From: Acidaminobacter hydrogenoformans DSM 2784
GTDB lineage: Bacteria; Bacillota; Clostridia; Peptostreptococcales; Acidaminobacteraceae
Assembly (NCBI RefSeq): GCF_900103005.1
Contig: NZ_FMWL01000005.1
Span: 124,001-188,000, forward strand
Length of the DNA stretch: 64,000 nucleotides
Direction: 5' to 3'
The notes below the pieces were generated by a model, which saw only the letters and a program-made list of their open reading frames with translations, made no database searches and was not told where the DNA came from. Below, piece by piece: positions 34,116 to 42,315 of this stretch (its first letter is position 1; each line of letters begins with the position of its first letter). Made by a program: the position numbers and the translations under genes.

Positions 34116-36266
34116 ATGGAACCTATAAATAAAGGACATTATTCGGGGAAAAAACTTAAGAAAAAGGCTGCGGCGCTGATGATGGCGGCTGTGCTGACTG
34201 TGGGGCTGCTGGCGGGCTGCGGGCAGACACAGGTGGAGACGGTGACGGGTGCCGCTGTGGAGGGCGCGGTGGTCACGCCTGCTGCAGAGGTCCTGGCGGA
34301 GTCGAATGGCGCGGCGGCGGTGGCGGCGGCTCAAAGCTTTGAGTTTGATGCATCAGACTTTGAGACCACCTGGGATGAGGCAGGGGCGGTAAAGGTCGCT
34401 TTTAATGACGGAAGCATCAGTATTTCGGGCCAAGATCAAGTCCAAGGCCAGGTTCAGGGGGCGACTGCTGAGGGCAGCGTGCTTCGCATTACAAAGGCGG
34501 GGACTTATGTGCTCTCTGGAAGCCTTGAGAATGGACGGGTGATTGTTGCTGTGGGCAGTGACGAGGACGTGCGTCTGATTCTGAATGGGGTCAATATTTC
34601 CAGTGTGGATGCGCCTGCAATTGAGATTGAGGCGGCGGACAGAACGACCATCACGCTGGTGGAAGGGACGACGAATATACTGACAATGGCGGCTTCAGAG
34701 GCTGCGTCAGCGGCGATCCCGGCAGAGGATGAGAATGTCGATGCCAACGAAGCGGATGGCGTAGTCTACAGCAAGGGCGACCTGACCCTGAATGGCAATG
34801 GCGTTTTGATGGTCAATGGCACAATCAAGCATGGGATTGTCAGCAAGGATGACCTCAGGATTACCGGCGGAGGCTATGTGGTCAAGGCTGCTGGGGACGC
34901 GATCAGGGGCAAGGATCTGATTGCGGTTGCCGGTGGAAATTTTGAGATTGAAGCGGGCAGTGACGCTTTCCTTTCCAATAATGATGAGGCTGAAGACCGG
35001 GGTTATATTCTGGTTGAAGATGGCACCTTCAAATTCAAGGCGGCTGCTGATGGTTTCCAGGCAACGAGCGCCCTCGTCATTGAAGACGGTGACTTTGACC
35101 TCGAAACGGGCGGCGGCAGCGTCAACGGCGTGCAAGCGGCGTCGAATGCAGGCGCCATGGGTAAAGGTCAGTGGCCGGGGGACGGAACGAGACCGGCGCG
35201 AGGTCTGCCGCCGGAAGCTGCTGTGACGGAAGGGGGACCATCGGCAAACAGCTCTGCGTCCGTGGCGGCAGATGAGGTCTCGGGTGGGGACTGGGCCGCA
35301 CCAAACTCTGACAGCGCCAAGGCTTTAAAGTCAGATGGGGCAGTCGTTATCAGCGGGGGTACCTTTGCGGTGGACAGCGCGGATGACAGCATTCACTCGA
35401 ACGGGAGCATCCTGATCCAGGGTGGGGTCTTCGACCTCGCGTCTGGGGATGATGGTATTCACGCGGACACCGTCATTGTGATCCAGGGCGGTGAAGTGCG
35501 TATTACGAAGAGCTATGAGGGCGTGGAAAGCGCGTCCATTGAGATTCTGGGTGGTGAACTTGAGATTGTGTCCAGCGACGACGGCATCAATACCTCCGGC
35601 GGCGCGGATGGCTCGTCTGTTGGCGGGCGGCCGGGGCAAAACGCCTTTGATGCCAGTGATGGCAGCGGGTTTTTTATGGCAGGTGGCGTCGTTGTCGTCT
35701 ATGCGGATGGCGATGGTGTCGATCTCAACGGCAGCGGCGAAATGACTGGGGGCACGCTTTTGGTACATGGTCCGACCAGCAGCGGGAACGGCGCGCTGGA
35801 TTATAATGGTGACTTTGTTCAGATGGGCGGCCTTTTAATTGCCGCGGGCAGCTCCGGGATGGTTCAGGGGCCAGTGGCGAGCTCGTCCACATTGTCCGCG
35901 CAAGTCTTCCTGACGAGTCAGGCCGCCGGCACACTGGTGCAGGTTGTTGGGGAGGATGGCGCGGAGGTTGTGGCCTTTCGTCCGGCGAAGGCGTTTTCAT
36001 CCATAGTGGTGGCATCACCTGAATTTGAGTCTGGTATGACCTATAAAGTCTATGTAGGTGGTAATAGCGCCGGTGAAGAAGTTGGCGGCTTGGTTTCAGG
36101 CAGTGCTCAGAGTGGAGGGAGTGCTCAGAGTGCCAATGGTATTGCTGCCGGTGGGACTGAAGTGATGAGCTTTGAGCTTGACGGTACGGTGACTCAAGTG
36201 GTACAGGAAGGCGCCAGTGCCGGCGGTATGGGCGGCATGGGCGGTGGAAAACGGGTGGGAAATTGA
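34116..36266 (+). CDS. secreted Cthe_2159-like carbohydrate-binding lipoprotein
   Basis: 716 aa. Lipobox LLAGC (C35), then a long array of short Gly/Asp turns such as VYSKGDLTLNGNGVLMVNG, GIVSKDDLRITGGGYVVKAAGDAIRGKD and SVEIE-type strands. This fits the parallel beta-helix of Cthe_2159, which binds acidic or cellulosic polysaccharide and calcium. The ATG at 34116 has AGAAGGAGAG; an upstream in-frame start is unsupported. Residues about 345-400 form a low-complexity linker whose DNA contains two dispersed repeat motifs. The C-terminal 60 residues are Gly/Ser-rich. It completes the VTC-DUF4956 operon and probably binds a cell-surface polymer. Confidence 0.85.
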   Translation: MEPINKGHYSGKKLKKKAAALMMAAVLTVGLLAGCGQTQVETVTGAAVEGAVVTPAAEVLAESNGAAAVAAAQSFEFDASDFETTWDEAGAVKVAFNDGSISISGQDQVQGQVQGATAEGSVLRITKAGTYVLSGSLENGRVIVAVGSDEDVRLILNGVNISSVDAPAIEIEAADRTTITLVEGTTNILTMAASEAASAAIPAEDENVDANEADGVVYSKGDLTLNGNGVLMVNGTIKHGIVSKDDLRITGGGYVVKAAGDAIRGKDLIAVAGGNFEIEAGSDAFLSNNDEAEDRGYILVEDGTFKFKAAADGFQATSALVIEDGDFDLETGGGSVNGVQAASNAGAMGKGQWPGDGTRPARGLPPEAAVTEGGPSANSSASVAADEVSGGDWAAPNSDSAKALKSDGAVVISGGTFAVDSADDSIHSNGSILIQGGVFDLASGDDGIHADTVIVIQGGEVRITKSYEGVESASIEILGGELEIVSSDDGINTSGGADGSSVGGRPGQNAFDASDGSGFFMAGGVVVVYADGDGVDLNGSGEMTGGTLLVHGPTSSGNGALDYNGDFVQMGGLLIAAGSSGMVQGPVASSSTLSAQVFLTSQAAGTLVQVVGEDGAEVVAFRPAKAFSSIVVASPEFESGMTYKVYVGGNSAGEEVGGLVSGSAQSGGSAQSANGIAAGGTEVMSFELDGTVTQVVQEGASAGGMGGMGGGKRVGN
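35232..35302 (+). repeat. dispersed repeat units inside a coding region
   Basis: GGGGGACCATCGGCAAAC (35232-35249) and GGTGGGGACTGGGCCGCACC (35283-35302) lie in frame within the beta-helix protein gene and encode part of its linker (GGPSAN, GGDWAAP). Confidence 0.7.
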
Positions 36267-36275
36267 TGGGTTTTC

Positions 36276-36336
36276 GGTGCGGCCCAGTCCCCAACCACGT
36301 GTCCCTGTCCCCTACCACGCGTCCCTGTCCCCAACC
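36276..36336 (-). repeat. three tandem 20-bp GGGAC-type repeat units
   Basis: On the minus strand the units are GGTTGGGGACAGGGACGCGT, GGTAGGGGACAGGGACACGT and GGTTGGGGACTGGGCCGCACC. They lie 10 bases after the stop of the beta-helix protein gene. Confidence 0.8.
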
Positions 36337-36356
36337 GAAGAATCCTTTTCTTTAAA

Positions 36357-36392
36357 TCAAAAAGCGCCCCTTGTTCGGGCGCTTTTCCTTTT
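36357..36392. terminator. bidirectional terminator between convergent genes
   Basis: AAAAAGCGCCC, 7-base loop, GGGCGCTTTT and T-rich flank. Confidence 0.8.
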
Positions 36393-36409
36393 ACGCTTTT
36401 ATCTTTTCG

Positions 36410-36676
36410 CTACTCCACCTTAAACGAAACATCCCCCTTGGGGATGACCTGGCAGGCGAGTCTCACCCCATCCTCCAGCTCTTTTTTCTTGAGTTTCTTT
36501 TCTTCATCTTTGGTAGGTTTATTGACGTCCCCAGATAGGATAATGACCGTGCATTTGCCGCACTTGCCCTTGCCGCCGCAGGAATCTGGAAGATCCAGGC
36601 CCATTTTCCTGGAGAGGGATAAAAGGTCTTTCTCTTTATCATCTTTATACTTGAGGACACAGCTGAGCTTTGCCAT
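36410..36676 (-). CDS. plant-type [2Fe-2S] ferredoxin
   Basis: 88 aa. Three cluster cysteines in DSCGGKGKCGKCTV and the fourth in RLACQV give the plant-type ferredoxin pattern; it is a small electron carrier. The Lys-rich stretch KKLKKKELEDG near residue 65 is characteristic of a Clostridia group of such proteins. The ATG at 36676 has AAGGGAG upstream. It is monocistronic and divergent from queT. Confidence 0.88.
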   Translation of the reverse strand: MAKLSCVLKYKDDKEKDLLSLSRKMGLDLPDSCGGKGKCGKCTVIILSGDVNKPTKDEEKKLKKKELEDGVRLACQVIPKGDVSFKVE

Positions 36677-36775
36677 GTGTGATCGCTCCCTTCGGTTCAT
36701 GTGAACATAAATTGTCATTTCTTGAGTGCCTGGTGCATATTTACCCGTTTCGGTACACTCTTAAACGACACTGCG

Positions 36776-36804
36776 TTGACAGCGTTCATAGTCTGTGCTA
36801 TGGT
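36776..36804 (+). promoter_or_regulatory. sigma-A promoter of queT
   Basis: TTGACA, 17-base spacer, TATGGT. I looked for a preQ1 riboswitch in the 30-base leader and found none. Confidence 0.7.
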
Positions 36805-36832
36805 CAGATGAGTAAATTTCGAGGTGAGTCAA

Positions 36833-37321
36833 GTGAGAAGTAGAAGTGTATCCCGTAAAATCGTAGTAACAGGCATTGTCGCAGCCCTCTACGCGGCGCT
36901 GACGCTGGGGCTTGCGCCCATTAGCTATGGTGCCATTCAGTTCAGAATATCAGAAGTTATGACACTGCTTGCGTTCATTAACCCAATGTATATTGGGGGG
37001 CTGACTCTGGGATGTTTTCTGGCGAATCTGGCCAGCCCGTTAGGGATTGTGGACGTGATCTTTGGAACTACGGCCACGTTCCTCAGCGTCTTCATGATGT
37101 CAAAGACAAGGAATTTGTTTGCGGCGTCCCTTTGGCCGGTTCTGTTTAATGGCGTGATTATAGGCATAGAGCTCTGGGCGGTGTTTAAGCTTCCGCTGGT
37201 GCTTACCATGCTTCAGGTGGCCTTTGGGGAATTTGTTGTCGTCTCAATTTTGGGCGTGATCGTGTTCCGCTTTGGCATTCTCTACAACACGCGGCTGATG
37301 GACCTTCTCAATCAGCGGTAA
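36833..37321 (+). CDS. queT: QueT family queuosine-precursor transporter (ECF S component)
   Basis: 162 aa with five to six hydrophobic helices. The family pattern includes VAALYAALTLGLAPISYGAIQFRISEVMTLLAFINP, then GLTLGCFLANLASPLG and DVIFGTTATFLS. QueT proteins bind queuine or preQ1-type precursors and use shared ECF ATPases. GTG at 36833 is chosen because GAGGTGA at 36821-36827 gives correct spacing; GTG at 36824 overlaps that site. The gene is a single-gene unit ahead of the FMN riboswitch. Confidence 0.85.
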   Translation: MRSRSVSRKIVVTGIVAALYAALTLGLAPISYGAIQFRISEVMTLLAFINPMYIGGLTLGCFLANLASPLGIVDVIFGTTATFLSVFMMSKTRNLFAASLWPVLFNGVIIGIELWAVFKLPLVLTMLQVAFGEFVVVSILGVIVFRFGILYNTRLMDLLNQR

Positions 37322-37325
37322 GCTA

Positions 37326-37354
37326 TTGACGGGGCAATTTTGTGATGTTATAGT
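37326..37354 (+). promoter_or_regulatory. sigma-A promoter of the FMN riboswitch transcript
   Basis: TTGACG, 17-base spacer, TATAGT, beginning 5 bases after the queT stop. Confidence 0.7.
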
Positions 37355-37375
37355 TTAATTGAATTGAATACAAAC

Positions 37376-37482
37376 ATCTTCAGGGCAGGGTGCAAGTCCC
37401 TACCGGCGGTATAGCCCGCGAGCCGAAAGGTTGATCCAGTTGAATTCTGGAGCCGACAGTTAAAGTCTGGATGAAAGAAGAG
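37376..37482 (+). promoter_or_regulatory. FMN riboswitch (RFN element)
   Basis: The aptamer hallmarks appear in order: ATCTTCAGGGCAGGGTG, AGTCCCTACCGGCGGT, AGCCCGCGAGC, TTGATCC and GAGCCGACAGTTAAAGTCTGGATG. Confidence 0.97.
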
Positions 37483-37498
37483 TTTACTTACGTTTTTT

Positions 37499-37535
37499 AC
37501 CCCTGGAGTTTTATGCTGCCGGGGGTTTTTTATTT
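37499..37535 (+). terminator. FMN riboswitch terminator
   Basis: ACCCC...GGGGGT stem with TTTTTT tail, placed for transcription shut-off when FMN is bound. Between it and ribU lies a CCA/CCATCC-rich low-complexity stretch (37555-37595). Confidence 0.75.
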
Positions 37536-37609
37536 GAAAGCCGTCCTATGTCATGATCCCACCATCCCGCCATCCAACCAACCCACCAATCCATCAGGAG
37601 GTCTCCACC

Positions 37610-38209
37610 ATGAATCTCAGAAAATCCATTACCATTGCCCTTATGGGCGTCTTGTCCTTCATTATTATGTTCCTCGAAGTCCCGCTCCCAATCTTCCCGG
37701 AATTCTTGAAGATCGATTTGTCTGATATTCCGGGCATCATTGTGGGCTTTGCCTTTGGGCCGCTTTCAGGGGTCGCTGTTGAACTCGTCAAAAACATCCT
37801 GCACCTGATGAGAACGTCCACCGGCGGCGTAGGCGAACTGGCCAACTTTATTGTAGGCTCGGCGTTTATTATTCCGGCGGCGCTGGTTTATAGAAAGCGA
37901 CAATCGGCGCCAACCATGGTTCTTGGTTTCGTCCTTGGCACCATCAGCATGGCAGCAGTGGGGGCCGTAGCAAACTACTATATATTGATCCCGTTCTACC
38001 AGAACTTCATGCCGCTTGAGGCCATCATAGGCATGGCGGCGGCGGTAAATGCCCTCGTTGTTGACCTGAAGAGCTACATCCTCTATGTTGTCATTCCGTT
38101 CAATGTGATCAAGGGCGTGGCGATCAGCATCCTCACGGCGCTGGTTTATAAGCGGGTCTCTTCCGTGGTGCTCAAAAACATCTCAAGTCAAAAATGGGCC
38201 GCCAGGTAA
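37610..38209 (+). CDS. ribU: riboflavin transporter RibU (ECF S component)
   Basis: 199 aa, five to six helices. RibU features include FLEVPLPIFPEFLKIDLSDIPGII near residue 22-45 and LVKNILHLMRTSTGGVGELANF. It binds riboflavin and works with the shared ECF module. The ATG at 37610 follows AGGAGGT. The upstream FMN riboswitch supports the substrate. It lies 7 bases ahead of the next flavoprotein gene, so both may be under the FMN switch. Confidence 0.95.
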   Translation: MNLRKSITIALMGVLSFIIMFLEVPLPIFPEFLKIDLSDIPGIIVGFAFGPLSGVAVELVKNILHLMRTSTGGVGELANFIVGSAFIIPAALVYRKRQSAPTMVLGFVLGTISMAAVGAVANYYILIPFYQNFMPLEAIIGMAAAVNALVVDLKSYILYVVIPFNVIKGVAISILTALVYKRVSSVVLKNISSQKWAAR

Positions 38210-38216
38210 ACCGCGG

Positions 38217-39494
38217 ATGAAGACCACTTATGATTGGATCATAATAGGCGCAGGGGCAGCGGGACTTTTCGCTGCTGCCCGAATGGCTGAAAGCACTCAA
38301 GTCACCATTGCTGGCACCGAAGTCCCAACCCAGAACAGTCCTTCCGTCCTGGTCCTTGAACGTGGCACTCGTGCTGGCAGAAAGATCCTGATCTCCGGGG
38401 GTGGCCAGTGTAATTTTACCCATGCCGAGAGCGCGGCAGATATGGTCAAGCACTACGGCGACAAGAAAAATTTCGTCAGGCATGCGATCTCCAGGTTGGA
38501 TGCGGACACCCTGATGCGCTATTTCGAAGACTTGGGTCTGTCTTCCACCACCAGGCCGGACGGCAAAGTCTTCCCAGCGTCATTTGTCGCTGAGGACCTA
38601 ATTGAGGTCCTGCTCAAAAGAGCGAGACAAGGCGGCGTTCAGTTCGAATTCAACCGGTACGTTGAAAAGCTTGTGCCTGCGGTCTCAGGAGGCTATGAAG
38701 TTGTCAGCGGCGAACACACTTACCAGGCCCATAACGTGCTGCTGGCCTGTGGGGGCAGCTCTTATCCCATGACGGGCTCTGATGGTGCGGGACTGTCCCT
38801 GGCTGCGGAACTGGGCCTCGAAACCCTTCCGGCCCGCCCGGCCCTCACGCCAATCTACCATCAGGACCGAATGCTTCACGGCCTCGCCGGCGTGGTGCTG
38901 CAAGGGGCCAGCTTCAAATACCGGGATTCTGAAGGTGCCCGTCAGCTGAAGGGCGACCTGCTCTTCACCCATACCGGCCTCAGCGGCCCAGGCATTCTCG
39001 ATGCCTCCCGGTGGATGAAAGCCGGCGGCATTTTGGAGCTCAACTTCTCAAACCTTGACCCGGCGGCCTTCGAAGCTGCGCTGCTTGAAGCGGCGGCGGC
39101 CCATGGCACACGGCAGCTGAGTACGGTCATTCGGGGACTGGTACAGACCAGATCCATTTCGGACATGATCGAAAGTCAGCTTGGTGAAGCAGCCTGCAAA
39201 ACCAATATGGCATCTTTATCTAAAGCACACCGCCAGCAAGTGGTAAAGCTGGCCACAGCGTATGAGGTTGGAATCTCAAGTCTGGGTGCTCTCAGAAGTG
39301 CCATGGCGACGGCCGGGGGCGTGTCAACCCGCGAGGTCGTGGGGCGCACTATGATGGCCAAGAGACTGCCAGGTCTCTATTTTGCCGGTGAGCTCATGGA
39401 TGTGGACGGGGATACCGGGGGCTACAACCTCCACTGGGCGTTTGCTTCGGCGGCCCTGGCGGTGGCTTCCGGGAAAGCGGACGTTGTAAAATAA
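38217..39494 (+). CDS. BaiN/HI0933-like FAD-dependent oxidoreductase
   Basis: 425 aa. Rossmann FAD-binding start WIIIGAGAAGLFAAARM, then LERGTRAGRKILISGGGQCNFTH, typical of the HI0933 family, GGKVFP-like RPDGKVFPAS, ACGGSSYPMTGSDG, TGLSGPGILDAS and the C-terminal GLYFAGELMDVDGDTGGYNLHWAF. Family members are flavoproteins of unclear substrate; one is linked to bile acid metabolism. The ORF starts 7 bases after ribU, so it is probably controlled by the FMN riboswitch, which fits a flavin-dependent protein. A strong hairpin follows. Confidence 0.9.
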   Translation: MKTTYDWIIIGAGAAGLFAAARMAESTQVTIAGTEVPTQNSPSVLVLERGTRAGRKILISGGGQCNFTHAESAADMVKHYGDKKNFVRHAISRLDADTLMRYFEDLGLSSTTRPDGKVFPASFVAEDLIEVLLKRARQGGVQFEFNRYVEKLVPAVSGGYEVVSGEHTYQAHNVLLACGGSSYPMTGSDGAGLSLAAELGLETLPARPALTPIYHQDRMLHGLAGVVLQGASFKYRDSEGARQLKGDLLFTHTGLSGPGILDASRWMKAGGILELNFSNLDPAAFEAALLEAAAAHGTRQLSTVIRGLVQTRSISDMIESQLGEAACKTNMASLSKAHRQQVVKLATAYEVGISSLGALRSAMATAGGVSTREVVGRTMMAKRLPGLYFAGELMDVDGDTGGYNLHWAFASAALAVASGKADVVK

Positions 39495-39505
39495 CAACAA
39501 GTGAG

Positions 39506-39560
39506 AGCGCTGCAGCGTTTCCTTTCAAACGGAAGGGGGTGTTGCAGCGCTTTGTTGTTT
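39506..39560 (+). terminator. terminator after the flavoprotein gene
   Basis: AGCGCTGCA / TGCAGCGCT perfect stem, extended by AACAACAA upstream and TTGTTGTT downstream. Confidence 0.8.
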
Positions 39561-39670
39561 CAAGGTGTTGGAGGAGAAGGCCCCTGGCAGGGGGCGGTGA
39601 CAGAGTTTTCTGTCTATGAAATAGTTACAAACGAAAACTCATGCCAATCGTTAAAAGTTTAATGAATTAA

Positions 39671-39699
39671 TTGACAACGTCTATCATTTGGAGTAAAAT
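39671..39699 (+). promoter_or_regulatory. sigma-A promoter of the feo operon
   Basis: TTGACA, 17-base spacer, TAAAAT. Confidence 0.8.
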
Positions 39700-39710
39700 G
39701 AAGCTGTAAA

Positions 39711-39725
39711 TGAGAATTATTATCA
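39711..39725 (+). promoter_or_regulatory. Fur box of the feo operon
   Basis: TGAGAATTATTATCA matches the 7-1-7 Fur consensus TGATAATNATTATCA at all but one position. It lies just downstream of the promoter -10, where bound Fur would block transcription. Confidence 0.8.
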
Positions 39726-39787
39726 AAAGAAAAAATGTGGCGAATTTACTTATATTTTACATAGGTATCGCATGGGAGGGCACGGTT

Positions 39788-40015
39788 ATGTCGCTTATTG
39801 AAGCAAAAAAAGGACAATGCGTCATTCTCGAGGACATTCAATACGGACATAAAGTTAAGAAAAAACTGCAGGATATGGGCCTGACCCCGGGTGTCAGACT
39901 TTGTGTTGTCTCTTCAGGCATGTTTGGTCCAATGATTGTAGACGTTCGCGGATCCAGGGTCGCCCTTGGCCGCGGCATTCTCGGAAAAATCACAGTAAGG
40001 AACGCGGAGGCTTAA
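39788..40015 (+). CDS. feoA: ferrous iron transport protein FeoA
   Basis: 75 aa, an SH3-like FeoA domain with VKKKLQDMGLTPGVRLCVVS and DVRGSRVALGRGILGKITV. It is a small cytosolic partner of FeoB. ATG at 39788 is preceded by GGGAGGG; the longer frame upstream covers the Fur box and is not coding. It ends 3 bases before feoB. Confidence 0.95.
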   Translation: MSLIEAKKGQCVILEDIQYGHKVKKKLQDMGLTPGVRLCVVSSGMFGPMIVDVRGSRVALGRGILGKITVRNAEA

Positions 40016-40018
40016 TAC

Positions 40019-41998
40019 ATGGATATTTTTAAGATCGCTCTTGCGGGAAACCCCAACAGCGGTAAAACGACTTTGTTTAATGCGCTGACCGGGAGCAACC
40101 ATTATGTGGGCAACTGGGCCGGCGTTACGGTGGAAAAGCGCGAAGGCCGCATGCAGCATGCCGAGCACATCATGGATATTGTGGATCTGCCCGGCATCTA
40201 CAGCCTTTCCCCCTACACCCTGGAAGAAAAGATCTCCAGGGATTACATTCAGAACGAAAGACCGGACGTGGTGCTCAACATCATTGACGCCACTGCTCTG
40301 GAGCGCAACCTTTATTTGACCCTCCAGCTGATTGAGCTGGGCAGGCCGGTGGTCGTGGCCCTCAATATGATGGATGAGGCCGAGAAGAAGAATATTCAGT
40401 TGGACCTCGAGGGACTATCGGCAGCATTAGGGGTACCGGTGGTGCCTATTGTGGCCCTCCGCAAACGCGGACTTTCCGAGCTCCTGGAGACAGTCGTCAA
40501 CACCCACCACGCCAAGGAAACCTACAAGCCCCGCCGGTTCAACTACGGCGAGGAGGTGGAGGCCTTCGTGCGTGAAGTGGAGCTGAAGCTCCCCAAAGCG
40601 CTGAAGGCACAGCACGACCCGCGTTGGATTGGGCTGAAGCTGTACGAGCACGACATTGAGGTTCAGAAGCTGGTCGCGCCGCTTAAGTTCGACAGTGGCC
40701 ACGACAGCCCGGACCTCATGGCGGATCTGAGGTACAAAGTTATTGGCGGTATTATTGGCGGCACCTCAAGCGTTCACGACATTGCTTTTGACCCGTTGAC
40801 AGACAGGATTGACAGGGTGCTCCTCAACCCATGGCTGGGGCTTCCCATTTTTGCCTTTATCATGTGGCTCATGTTTTATTTGACCTTTAACATAGGCGGC
40901 GTCTTCGCGGACATGATCGACGTCTTCTTCTCGGTCTATCTTACCTCCTGGGTGACGGCCGGCTTTGAATTCCTGCAGGTGGCCCCTTGGCTGGTTTCCA
41001 TGGTCGTCGACGGCGTCATAGGCGGCGTAGGCGGGGTCCTCACCTTCGTGCCTAACATTGCCATAGTCTTCGTAATGATCTCCCTCCTGGAGGACACGGG
41101 CTACATGGCGCGGGCCGCTTACCTCATGGACCACTGGATGACCAAGGTCGGCCTCAACGGCAAGACGTTTATCCCGATGGTCTTGGGCTTCGGCTGTAAC
41201 GTTCCCGCCATCATGGGGACCCGGACCATTGAAAACGAAAATGACCGGCTGATCGCCATCCTCATCAACCCGTTCATGTCCTGCGGCGCGCGGTTTCCGG
41301 TCTACGTCCTCTTTGCCTCGGTCTTTTTCCCGGGCAACGAGACGGCGGTCACGTTCTCCCTCTATATTTTGGGGATCCTGATGGCCATGGCCTTTGCCAT
41401 GATCTTCAGAAAGACATTGTTTAAAGGCGAGCAGAGCCCCTTCATCATGGAACTGCCGCCCTACCGTTTCCCTAAGCCGAGTGACCTTGGCATCCACGTC
41501 TGGGAAAAGGTTCGCGGCTACCTGATCAAAGCGGGGACGGTCATCTTTGGCGCCAGCGTTATCCTCTGGTTTGTCCTGAACTTCAATTTCAGCGGGCAGG
41601 TGCCCATCACGGAGAGTTTTGGCGCTTCAGTAGGCCATTTCATAGCACCTTTCTTTGGACCGCTGGGCTTTGGCACGTGGCAAAACGCGCTGTCTTTGGT
41701 TTCAGGCATAATAGCAAAGGAAATCGTTGTAGCCAATACCGCGATCCTGTACGGGTTGTCAGATACTGCTGGACTCACGGAGTTTGGGCCGGTGCTGTCT
41801 CAGGCGTTTACGCAAGTATCGGCTTACGCCTTCATGGTCTTTGTACTGCTCTACACGCCATGTGTGGGGGTTATTGGGGTCATCAAGCGGGAGACGAACT
41901 CCTGGAAGTGGACGGGCTTTTCGGTGCTGTACCAGCTCGTGGTTGCCTGGGTCATGGCCTTCATTGTGTATCAGGTGGGCATGCTGATCTTTGGGTAG
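40019..41998 (+). CDS. feoB: ferrous iron transporter FeoB
   Basis: 659 aa. The N-terminal G domain has G1 GNPNSGKTT (residues 10-18), the switch-region GVTVEKREG, G3 DLPGIYSLSP and G4 NMMD. The membrane part has Gate motifs such as NPFMSCGARFPVY and the late TPCVGVIGVIKRET. It imports Fe2+ across the membrane. It is somewhat shorter than E. coli FeoB but normal for Firmicutes. Co-transcribed with feoA under Fur control. A copy of the GACTATCGGCAGC variant motif lies in the coding sequence near 40413. Confidence 0.97.
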   Translation: MDIFKIALAGNPNSGKTTLFNALTGSNHYVGNWAGVTVEKREGRMQHAEHIMDIVDLPGIYSLSPYTLEEKISRDYIQNERPDVVLNIIDATALERNLYLTLQLIELGRPVVVALNMMDEAEKKNIQLDLEGLSAALGVPVVPIVALRKRGLSELLETVVNTHHAKETYKPRRFNYGEEVEAFVREVELKLPKALKAQHDPRWIGLKLYEHDIEVQKLVAPLKFDSGHDSPDLMADLRYKVIGGIIGGTSSVHDIAFDPLTDRIDRVLLNPWLGLPIFAFIMWLMFYLTFNIGGVFADMIDVFFSVYLTSWVTAGFEFLQVAPWLVSMVVDGVIGGVGGVLTFVPNIAIVFVMISLLEDTGYMARAAYLMDHWMTKVGLNGKTFIPMVLGFGCNVPAIMGTRTIENENDRLIAILINPFMSCGARFPVYVLFASVFFPGNETAVTFSLYILGILMAMAFAMIFRKTLFKGEQSPFIMELPPYRFPKPSDLGIHVWEKVRGYLIKAGTVIFGASVILWFVLNFNFSGQVPITESFGASVGHFIAPFFGPLGFGTWQNALSLVSGIIAKEIVVANTAILYGLSDTAGLTEFGPVLSQAFTQVSAYAFMVFVLLYTPCVGVIGVIKRETNSWKWTGFSVLYQLVVAWVMAFIVYQVGMLIFG

Positions 41999-42055
41999 CA
42001 GTGCAGCAGCGGGGCTCGACTGGCTGGACTTTTTTACGGAAGGAGTGGAGGAGCC

Positions 42056-42241
42056 TTGGGTGGTATAGCAACTTTTATCATTGCGGCTTTAATTATTATA
42101 CCGGGCGTGTTTCTGCTGGCGCGGGCGATTAAGCGCGAAGCGGTGGATGGCAAATGTGCCAGCTGTTCTCACAAGGACGGCTGCGCTTCTTGCAGCAGTA
42201 GCTCGATTGTGAATTTTAAGAATGTGGATCCGAAAAAATAA
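42056..42241 (+). CDS. FeoB-associated Cys-rich small membrane protein
   Basis: 61 aa. One N-terminal transmembrane helix (ATFIIAALIIIPGVFLLA), a basic stretch, then CASCSHKDGCASC. This is the layout of the Cys-rich protein commonly found after feoB in Firmicutes, thought to assist iron transfer or FeoB stability. TTG start at 42056 with GGAGTGGAGG upstream. It lies 57 bases after feoB in the same transcript and ends before a terminator. Confidence 0.85.
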   Translation: MGGIATFIIAALIIIPGVFLLARAIKREAVDGKCASCSHKDGCASCSSSSIVNFKNVDPKK

Positions 42242-42266
42242 GGTAAGAGATAATTCCACAACGAAC

Positions 42267-42297
42267 AAAAAGACCACCGATCAAGGTGGTCTTTTTA
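42267..42297. terminator. bidirectional terminator after the feo operon
   Basis: AAAAAGACCACC-GATCAA-GGTGGTCTTTTT, a perfect 12-bp stem with T/A tracts on both sides, between convergent genes. Confidence 0.9.
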
Positions 42298-42315
42298 ACG
42301 TTTGAAGCAGTGCCT

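Noticed and set aside
36776..36832. preQ1 riboswitch ahead of queT
   Set aside because: The leader is too short and lacks the preQ1 aptamer core.
37471..37725. An 84-codon frame after the FMN riboswitch
   Set aside because: It spans the riboswitch terminator and overlaps the well-supported ribU start.
39121..39160. A TCGGGGACTGG stretch in the BaiN-like gene as another dispersed repeat unit
   Set aside because: Only about half of the 20-bp unit matches, and it lies within ordinary coding sequence.
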